The notes beneath the pieces were generated by a model. That model saw nothing but the letters and a program-made list of their open reading frames with translations, had not been told where the DNA came from and searched no databases. DNA of 64,000 bases, taken from the NCBI GenBank assembly GCA_030015575.1, contig JASDDO010000026.1, forward strand, positions 192,411,739 through 192,475,738, read 5' to 3'. The stretch's first letter is position 1, and each line of letters starts with the position of its first letter. This document shows positions 55,525 through 64,000 of this stretch, piece after piece. This DNA comes from Agapanthus africanus. Lineage: Eukaryota > Streptophyta > Magnoliopsida > Asparagales > Amaryllidaceae. The position numbers were made by a program, and so were the translations under genes.

Positions 55525-58500
55525 TGTCACGTCCCGAAAGTACGGAATATGACCGGCACTTAAACTATGAACGTCTCAAGGCGTACGTAATCTAAGTAAG
55601 CCGAAAACCCAGAAATCCAAACCAAGAAAAGTAGTAGAGAGTAGGAAGAACTATAGCAATCAACCGTAAGCAACATAATATACAACGCCTAAAGGCGAGG
55701 ATCACAACAGAAAGATAAATATAACAGCAAGAAATCCATAGAAATATAACGCGCGACTCTACAGTCAAAAGAATAAACATCACTGGTCTCTATCTCAATA
55801 AGTACATGTTTGGTTGATGGAACTTCTAGATACAACTGAAATATAATATACAATGTATAAAGATGGGTATGATACAATAAACCCACCTACTAGCAAGTCA
55901 CCCGAAAGGAACAGTTCCCGCAAAGCCGTATTAAAACCTGTACGGCAAACCTGCAAGAAACTGGGGCACAACGGGGGTGAGTTGCCAACTCGTGAGTAGA
56001 AAAAGATCTACGAACAGAAAATCGCATGTATGACGCAATCCTAGGTCATACGATCAATATATAAACCTCAAATGAATAAGTCTGAAGCATGCTAAGGTGG
56101 CAATGAAACATCTATACATGTAAGTAGTACCAAGTGCTCGTGTCAATGCCTCAGGTAATAACATGTCATATATAAGAGGTATGTCTGCAAGGAGTAATAT
56201 GATGAAGTATCAAATGGATATCAATACACATATATTAGCGTCTCATTCCACTAATATTGGTGTAAGGGTATATATAACAGCGCCCTCATACCCTGTTATA
56301 TATACAAATGAAGTATGATCAATGTAATCGAGGTCTGTATGTAATCAAAGTTTGTATAAACGTGGATCCCGTCCACCCGTCACCCAATGACAATAAGCAT
56401 CATGCACGTAAATATCATAAGCATATGCATGGAAGTACGAGGATATAATCAAAATCATGGAACCGGAGTTCCCAGCATCGACACTCGAAAACATCATGAA
56501 AACTGTGCCCAGCATCGGCACGTAAATCCTCATATATCGGGCACCCGTCAGTCTGGGTCAGCCCACGGGCTCCGTCTGCGGTATCGGCCCTCGGCCCCAG
56601 CAGTACACCCATATCCATCTCTCAACTCCGGTCGGTATCCTCCGGATATCCGCCGAGCTCAAATACAATCACCGGTAGCTAGTATTCCCTCTGCCAGGCT
56701 CACCGTCTACTACACAGCGATCCGTTCTAGCCCCGGGGTACCATACCGGGCCCACCATGTACCCGCAATCGGCCTCATCCGCCTCCTCGAATCGGGTTTC
56801 ACATGTCACTCTAGCACCGAGAAAACACATGGTGGACGCACTGAAATATCATATCAAGGGTAACCGGGTTTTTAAAACAATTACATATTTTCCTTTGAAA
56901 TATCCACGGTTTCCAAATTCAGAAATATCATGAAGACAACATATCTCAATACGTATAATCAGAAGCATGATATATGCAACATGTAAAAGAAATGCAAGCA
57001 TATCTGTCTATCATGCAATCTGGAATAGTAATATGCACATATTGAAGAAAACCGCTGTTTTAAAATGAATCAGTTTTGAAGAGTACCTTGCGGTTTCCAA
57101 ATCTAGAATTATCATCTATGTATGTGCAAATATGTATGTGTACAAATATGAGTGTACGACAGGCAGGTGCACAAGTATGAGTGTACAATAAGTATGTGCA
57201 CAAGTATAAGTGTACGATAAGTATATGTACAAGTATGCCATGCAAGGGTCATATCCTGAATGCAACAGTACTACAGTGTAGGGACATGGCAATTATCGAT
57301 GACGAAGTGTGTGGGCCGGCAAAGAGTGTACGTGGACATATGCATCATCGATAATTGTGCTGGTGTCCTAATAGCATGATGATAATATAACAATAGCTCA
57401 TGAAATGAAATGCGAATAGCAATGAAAATGCGGAATCAAATAAATCAACGCAACTGTGAAGAGTCTACATCAAGATGTATATGTCATGAAATTGTGCCAT
57501 TTGAAATAAGACAAATCGGGATTTTTAGTAAAATAAGGGCTACGGAGTTTTTATGTAAGATACGTCCTCTGAAAATATCCGTAGAATCCCTTTACTTGTT
57601 TTTAAGATATTCCTGATTTGTAAGTTTTTAAATAGGTATGGCTCGGGTCTAGTCTAACATCTACTATACTAACCATTGATCTAACTATCAAGTAGGTCGG
57701 GAGGGGTATGGAAACCACCTAATCTGAGTCGATATATATATAAATATAAATATAAATAGTCGGTGATTCCGCCTCAATAGTATCGCGTATTATACCGTAT
57801 GTCATCTAACATCCTCGAGTCATGAGTGCGGATCAATCATTAATATATAGCTCGTACGGTAAATCGTCGTACGACATCCCAATAGCTGGGTACGGGTCAA
57901 TATCATAATCAGCTCATCAATTATTTGGTATCCTTATCATCATCTCACATAATCTGGGGTACTGATCTATGTCTAGTACGAATCGATACCATTATAAGTA
58001 AGAACGCGTGTGTGAAACACACGTCCCAAGGCCCGCTAACCATCATATATCGTATCCTAAATACGAATCACATCACATCACCGATATCACAGCACTATGC
58101 CCAATCTCATTGACTCATCTCCAATGTCCTCCAATATTCTCATCATCACAGTAATAACATAGCAAATATGCACGTGTGTGCGTGTGGGTGTAAACCTATT
58201 CTTGGTTCGCGACTAGAAACTACACTAGTTACTTCTAACCCTAACCTATGCATATTACACCTAACACATCCTAAACAACCAAGTCACACATAAGCTAACA
58301 TATATCTGTATATATAAAGTATATATGGTATACTAGACATCGGACTGCGGGGGTGCTATACGCCATCCACCCGACTTCTCCCCGTAGACATAAATCTACT
58401 CACCTTTCTTTGTATGTACCGGTGCCGATGTCGCCATTGCATCTCCAACGCCTTGACGCCACATGAGTACCTACAAGAATATCACACGCTAAAATACATG

Positions 58501-60401
58501 AAAACCATGTCGGAAACCAAAATGGTGCACGCTACGCCCATAGGTAAAAACCTGTGGCCTCGTGTGCAAACGCAGCCAATATCCACTGTCGTTGACGTCC
58601 AAACGCCACCCGACAGAACGAATCATCAAATACCAAAAACCCATACGAAAACAAGTCGTAAATCATACGCCAACTCATGAAAATCAACCCAGATTCTATC
58701 CTAACTGGAATCAGTCAAAACTAGACACACCAGGGTTCAAGTTTACATGAAATAGGGCTGTGCATGCAAAACGAGGGGATTCCCTACTGCTCTGGCCGCA
58801 AATTGCGGCCAGAGGGAATATATCTGTGGCCAGGAATTTGAGGTGGGGGCTAGGGTTTTAGGGGAAGGTTCCAGGGGTGCCTGCACAGCTTACTGCGAAG
58901 TCAATTTTAATTTAGGAGGTCTCGGGTTGAAGCAGATACCAGAAAGGTCACAAAATCGACAAAATCGCTAAAATACGCCAAGTTGAAACATTCAGGTAAC
59001 TTACTGGAAATCTGGGGTAATCTTGGTTACAATGGTCTCAGATACACCTAACAAAGTTACCCTAATGATTAAAACCATCACTTGGCCACATCTCACTCAA
59101 TTTTTATCTAAACTAGCTCTAATCTACTTAATAACACTAAGTTTTAGCCAATTATCCATAACTTAACAAGATAGGAGTGGGTTACAAGATTTATACCTCA
59201 AGGAAACCCTAGGATGATGGAGAAAGGAAGATCTTTAAGGAGGGGAGTGTGTGGTTGCTGGTGGAGTGCTGTGGCTACTGCTGGGCTGCCTCAAGTGTTG
59301 CTGGTTTGCTTGTGCTGATGCTGTTCTGGCTGAAGCTGTTGCTATTGTTATTGTGTTGGGTTGATGTTGTTACAGCCGCTGCAGCTGTTGTTTCTTTGGT
59401 GAAGTGGGAGAGTGATGTTGTAGGGTTAGATGAGGGCGTGGTGTTGCAGTATGTGGTGTTGTTGCTGTTGTTTGGGCTACAGCTGCTGCTGCTTGCAACT
59501 TCTTCTTCTTTTTGTTTCCTCTGTTGCTGTTGCAGCAGCTCTCTGCTGTGGCTTATGTTGTGGGGATGGTTGTGGTGAAGTTGAAGTGTGGTGAAGTGTG
59601 AGGTGGTAGGATGATGATGGTGTGGATTTGCTTTGAAATGAAGTTGCTGCTGCTGTTTTTATAGCAGCTGCTGATGCTGCTGATTCAAAAATAGGGGATG
59701 ATGGGGGTGTATGGGGACTGAAGTATGCTGAGGGTAGGCTGATGTTTCACATCAGCTGCTGCTGCAGCTCATGATGGTGCTGTTGTAATGGTTTTTGAGT
59801 GTGAGAGTGTGTGATGTGAGGAAAGGTGTGACAAATGAGAGGGGGTGGTATGAGTGAGAGGGGGGTGAAAGAACACAAGGGACTATGGAATGAGATGGAC
59901 CATGGCACACCCTAACCACCTCTCTCTCTCTCTCTCAATGTTGCTTGCTCAAGCCATCAAGGCTCCCCCTCTCTCACCTACCTACAAGTCAACCACTACC
60001 CTAATCAAATTTAAACAAAGCTACACCCTTAATTAAACTAATTATCTTAACCAAAAGGTTAACCCATCATGGTCATCTACATGGTTCAACCCTAGGCTTA
60101 ACATGGCCAAAACATGAAACAAGTGTAGAAAAATGTTATGTGCACATTTTTGCAGAAAAAGACAAAAAAATCCAATTAGCGATTTTTAATCGCGGTTAAC
60201 ACCAAAATAGCATTTACGTAACCATAAAAGCTTTAAAATAACATATTTCCACAAAATAACCTATTTTAGAATTTCCATAATTTTCTCCAGAATTTTCACC
60301 ATTTATCGGTATTTAATTATAACGACTATTAAAATATTCATTAAAAATTAATATTAAATTATGAAAATTCCCAAAAATAATTTTTTTTTTGAAATGTTAC
60401 A
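55525..60401 (-). repeat. LARD 5' LTR
   Basis: 4877 bp, borders TGTAACATTTC (at 60401) and GTGACA (at 55525) on the minus strand. The 109-codon Leu/Val/Cys-rich plus-strand frame at 59249-59578 is a translation of the CTG-rich tract, part of which is specific to this LTR, and is not a gene. Confidence 0.94.
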
Positions 60402-60545
60402 CTTCCTCAATCACCTACCTCCATCCTTTCCATCGTTCCGACCATGCAAGAAACTGTCTCACTTTCATTTCATATGTCTGGTTTACCAAGTTCGGCGTAC
60501 CCATGGTTTCTTACGAATCTTGAGGGATTTGACCCAATTTCTTGA
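60402..60545 (+). CDS. Unrecognised acidic ORF at the gag position, 3' part
   Basis: Starting in the right-hand CTTCC duplication, the frame of the 45897 ORF continues for 47 codons (with QSPTSILSIVPTMQ and SAYPWFLTNLEGFD) to TGA at 60543-60545. Without the LARD, the ORF would thus be about 455 codons, with no stop. No domain recognised. Confidence 0.65.
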   Translation, partial: LPQSPTSILSIVPTMQETVSLSFHMSGLPSSAYPWFLTNLEGFDPIS

Positions 60546-60870
60546 CATATTGATAGATTAGTACAATCCATCTTTCCACATCGATCATTACAGATTGTAC
60601 TAATTTATTCAATCCATTTCCACCCTCAAGTTCGTATTCCACTTCTTTCTCCCTTCCGCCATTCTTCTTCTCATATACCGAGACCGTATCCCGCTTCTAT
60701 CTCCATACGGTCTCGTGTATTCTTTATTTCTTACCTCTCCGCATTCTTTCACCAACCACTGCTTTATCACGATAAGATCTTTGAATGGTTGGTGCTCACT
60801 TTTGGCCTGTGTAAGGCCTTGTATAGCTTGATACTATTCTTTTCCCCCCTAATCCCGAACCTCAACGCTT

Positions 60871-60906
60871 AACAGTGGAAACACTGTTTTACTTAAGTTT
60901 GGGGGG
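60871..60906 (+). other. Stem-loop plus polypurine-like tract, internal copy 1
   Basis: AACAGTG-GAAA-CACTGTT (60871-60888) followed after 6 nt by AAGTTTGGGGGG (60895-60906). The loop is of the stable GNRA type. Confidence 0.7.
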
Positions 60907-61001
60907 ACTCCTTTTTTGTATATATTTTTTGTTTTCCTTTTCATTTTTGTATAAAACTTTTTTTGGGGAGCACCGGCAATTTTGACCCTCCTGGTATAGC
61001 C

Positions 61002-61037
61002 TGACAGTGAGGGCACTGTCAAGTTTAAGTTTGGGGG
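61002..61037 (+). other. Stem-loop plus polypurine-like tract, internal copy 2
   Basis: TGACAGTG-AGGG-CACTGTCA (61002-61021) followed after 5 nt by AAGTTTGGGGG (61027-61037). Confidence 0.7.
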
Positions 61038-62265
61038 TGTGCTCGGTAAGATTTCTTCCTTCGCATTCATTTGTATATTTTGCATTTGCATACCTTATTA
61101 AAAAACCTATAAAAATCAAAAAATTTCCAAAATATAAAAATTTTGTCGTCAAGTTAGCTAACAGGGTAACTTAGATTTTTATTCTGAAAGCTTAGTGGAT
61201 ATGTTAGAAATAACTAAATCCTATGCTTAGGAATTGAAAACCCTAAAAATAACCCTCATTCTGTCTAACTTTGGTAAGTATACGTCCTTACAGTTTTTTT
61301 TTTGAGAAATAGGTAATCTTGAGTTCAGATCTTGAGTTAAGTCAAGATGAAGGGAAAGTATTGAAGCTTTACTGGAGTATAAGTCTGAAAAATAGTTTCT
61401 AATCTTGAATTCAAATTCAGAAATTATATAACCTACAAACTGCACTTACACGCACCTTGAAACTTGGGATAGTAGAGGATACCTAGAAATACACTTGCCT
61501 GAAAACCTAGTATGAAAGAAAAAACGGTATTTAAAGCTAAACACCAAAAGAGCATATTGAAAAATATATCCGGTCTTGAAAAATAAAAAGAAAAATAAAA
61601 AGAAAAATAGAATAAAATCAAGACCTGGAAACTGCTATTTATGCTTTAAAGTTCACACATTCAGTAAATGGCCGTTAGTGCCTCAAGAAGCATTAATAGT
61701 CGCATGAAAAGTGTGTGAGCAACACTGTCCATCATTAATTGAAAAGAAGTAGTATTAGGTATTAGGGCAAGGGTATTATAGCTTGAATTGAATTCTTGAG
61801 TGTAAGGGTGCAAATATACACACACGTAGGGGTATACAATCGATGTTTGGATAAAAGATAGAAATAAAAGATAAAACTTATATTTTCTGTAAAGTTGATA
61901 AAAATCCCTGATTTGAGACCATACTTAAAGAAGGAAAACTCAGGAGATACCAAAATCTTTCTAAACTTTTTTGGAACGTATAGGATCCAAGGTTAAATAG
62001 ATAGGAGGTGTGAAAAATAAGGGTTGGATATTTCTAACTTAGGATGATAGAGTTTCTAACGTAAATACTAAACTGTAGGAGTAGAATCGACGTTAACTTA
62101 TGACACTAGCTTGACGGGATTTTGTGGGTGTAATCCACTGGAAACCCTCAGGAGACAACACTCCTCCTACTAGGGACACCTAGAGGTTTAACGGCTTGTT
62201 GCACGTGCTCAGTGCAATCGCGTTCCATGCGAAAGTGCGGTTAAGACTTTTTTGTGAATAATTGG

Positions 62266-62303
62266 TTTTGCTCGGGACGAGCAAAAGTTAAGTTTGGGGT
62301 ATT
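62266..62303 (+). other. Stem-loop plus polypurine tract at the 3' LTR
   Basis: TTTTGCTC-GGGAC-GAGCAAAA (62266-62286), then 3 nt, then AAGTTTGGGG (62290-62299) and the 3' LTR start TGTTCATACC at 62304. This is the functional PPT position. Confidence 0.85.
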
Positions 62304-64000
62304 TGTTCATACCAGAATATTGCATTTTCTACTGCCCATTCTTACGCTCGTTTGTTTATAGGAAGGTGCTTTTAATCAGTGTTTGCTATATAATTGCAGG
62401 ATACTGGTCTCAGCTCTAAACAGTGAATATCATGGAAAAGTACGACAAATTCCGGATTACTGCCAACAACAGATAAAACACGGGTCTCCGCTATCTATCC
62501 GTATGTTGCCACACACCAGTTTAAGGGAAAAAAATGGCAAATCGATGTCATTTTCATGCACAAAGCTCAATGTCAACACAAGATCCAAGAAATCTACGCG
62601 GAGCTCGAGGAAATCATGGCAAAAGATCCACATCACATCACTTTTTGATCTACTGAAATTCTGGAAGAATTGTGAAGAGCTTCTGAGAAAAGTATTATAC
62701 CACACTGAAGAGTACACAAGAACAAGGAAACCGACAAAACCCCATGGCCTAACTCCTCATTAAGGCCGCGGTTCCGCGGCATAAGCATGCTTAGGCCGTG
62801 GAACCGCGGCCATGATGACTCTGCAGGGTGTCGTTTTCTGGGGGAAGATTGGTACATTCATTTTTATTCAGAATATTGCCCTAGGTTTTCAGTTTACTGC
62901 CTATAAATATCCCAGAACTTGCCAAGCCAAGGATGTTCTTTTCATGCTCTCTTTTTGTTAGTTTTTAGTTTTCTTCTTCTTCTTCTTCATCTTCCCTCCA
63001 TTAAATTGTTGTGAGAGCTTTTGAGTGGATGTTAAATGAAGATGAGGGTTATTTTGTATCATTCTTTTTAGCTTCCCCTTGAGCTCTCTTCCTTAACTTG
63101 ATCTTGCAACCTCTTAAGTTAGCTTGCAAGTTTAAGCTTTGGTCATTGATCTCAAGGGGTTGTATCATTTTGGAATCAATAAAGTCTTCTCTTTTGTGCT
63201 TCATTCACCATGAGTTCTTTACCTCTTCTTGATCTTGCAACTTCTTAATTGATCTTGCAAGTTTAAGATTTGGTTATTGAACCCATGTCTTGTATTTGGT
63301 TCTATGGTTCCTAGTTTCATTTCTTGCTCATTTACTTTCTTGCACTTTAATACTTGCTTTACTTTCATGCACTTAAATTCCATGCACTTTTAATTACTTG
63401 CTTGTAATCTTTTCTTTTCTTTGTTTATCTTTTCTTTTGCTCTTTTTGGTTTGTTTTGTGAATGGTTGTAATTGTTGTTGTTAAGAATAAATACGATATT
63501 GTAAGTTAATGTTTCTTTGCTCATTTCCTTTTTCCGTTATTTTCCTTTGAACTCCGTCCAAATGTTACGCAAGCGCTCCGTCAGGCACCCTACCCTACCA
63601 AGGTAACGGTGATTTTTAACCGCGACCGATTGCGTTCGGTTTGGCCGGAGGCGAAAGCAAGAGACAAGAACGGACGGACAAGCGTCAATAAGCCGGATTC
63701 CACGAATACCGTGCTTAAGTACCCTAATCCACGTTGTTGCCGATTTCTCTAGCTTCAATTGGTCAAGACTCGGCTCAAAGGTTTTGAGTGCGGATTTCCT
63801 TAGCTTACACTTTCGTATCTTTTTCTGAACAACTTTATACTTGCGTATACACTTAGGATAGAACTGAACAAACATATACAAATTCTTTATTGACTCGTCT
63901 AAGACAAGAACGGACATACAACCATCTCCCTGTGGATCGACCCGTACTCAACCGGCTAGCTGCAAAGCGACACCGTCCTAATCGCGGTTATAATTTTAGA
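62304..64000 (+). repeat. 3' LTR of the plus-strand Athila-like element (cut by window end)
   Basis: Matches 43095 to about 44805 base by base apart from scattered substitutions and small indels. It starts with the intact TG. The terminal about 30 bp of the LTR and the right target duplication are outside the window. Confidence 0.94.

Larger units (their letters stand above)
47126..60401 (-). mobile_element. LARD-like LTR element (Tekay/Del-type termini), non-coding
   Basis: 13,276 bp between CTTCC duplications. LTRs of 4751 bp (47126-51876) and 4877 bp (55525-60401) enclose 3.65 kb. PBS (55509-55520) and polypurine tract (51877-51890) show it runs right to left. LTR ends (minus strand TGTAACATTTC...GGGACGTGACA) and the AAGGGGGGAAGAA tract resemble Tekay/Del chromoviruses, but I see no gag or pol. 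LTRs near 4.5 kb with a 3.5 kb non-coding core fit the definition of large retrotransposon derivatives (LARDs). Confidence 0.93.
60546..62303 (+). other. 3' non-coding region of the plus-strand Athila-like element
   Basis: No gene seen. Holds two 11-bp perfect inverted repeats (TTAGTACAATC 60558-60568 with 60593-60603; CGAGACCGTAT 60679-60689 with 60705-60715). It also holds three stem-loop plus polypurine modules (see separate entries). The part 62110-62230 matches the minus-strand sibling. Confidence 0.7.
43095..64000 (+). mobile_element. Athila-like Ty3/gypsy element on the plus strand, non-autonomous, split by a LARD, right end outside
   Basis: Parts: 5' LTR (43095-44836), tRNA-Asp PBS (44839-44856), leader, a single ORF (45897-47125 continued at 60402-60545), a non-coding region with hairpins, a polypurine tract (62290-62299) and a 3' LTR (62304 to the window end). 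No gag, RT or integrase homology is visible. The interior without the LARD is about 4.2 kb. LTRs, leader and 3' region are related to the minus-strand Athila-like element, which would have to supply, or have had autonomous relatives supply, enzymes in trans. Confidence 0.88.

Noticed and set aside
59249-59578. 109-codon Leu/Val/Cys-rich ORF resembling membrane segments
   Set aside because: It reads a CTG-type low-complexity tract inside an LTR, and the other LTR does not keep the frame.

Overview
The window looks like intergenic DNA of a flowering plant. It is made almost entirely of nested transposable elements and I find no host gene, tRNA, rRNA or CRISPR. Plant origin is shown by Ty1/copia, Tat-like and Athila-like Ty3/gypsy elements, a LARD-type element and a CACTA transposon carrying plant-type TNP2 and Transposase_24 genes. 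I cannot name the species. All calls come from reading the sequence; no alignment or database search was run.

Layout, left to right. (1) 1-17235: a Ty1/copia element on the minus strand (copia-1). Its 3' LTR is cut by the window start. It is split by a complete CACTA transposon (3381-11033, target duplication TGC). (2) 17236 to about 26280: the decayed end of a Tat-like gypsy element on the plus strand. It holds integrase remains, then a long non-pol region with hairpin arrays, two related antisense reading frames, a microsatellite and a TATA box. (3) 26281-36747: a full-length copia relative (copia-2) on the minus strand, with perfect ATAAA target duplications. (4) 36826-43094: an Athila-like gypsy element on the minus strand with gag and protease but no reverse transcriptase or integrase. 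Its 5' LTR is broken after 34 bp by (5), a second Athila-like element on the plus strand (43095 to beyond 64000). That element carries one unrecognised ORF where gag is expected. (6) Inside this ORF sits a complete LARD-like element on the minus strand (47126-60401, target duplication CTTCC), with 4.8 kb LTRs and a 3.6 kb interior without convincing coding capacity.

Insertion order read from the nesting: Tat-like element before copia-1 before CACTA; the flank before copia-2; Athila-minus before Athila-plus before LARD. Every polyprotein seen is broken by stops or frameshifts, so nothing here looks autonomous.

The unusual content is mostly cis-acting structure. Several elements hold series of short hairpins whose stems differ while pairing is kept. 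GC-rich palindromes lie about 190-230 nt beyond the primer-binding site in four elements. Stem-loops sit directly before polypurine tracts. A three-copy motif differs in concert between the two copia leaders. The two antisense ORFs of the Tat-like element are homologous along their length and both carry TAG as codon 10.
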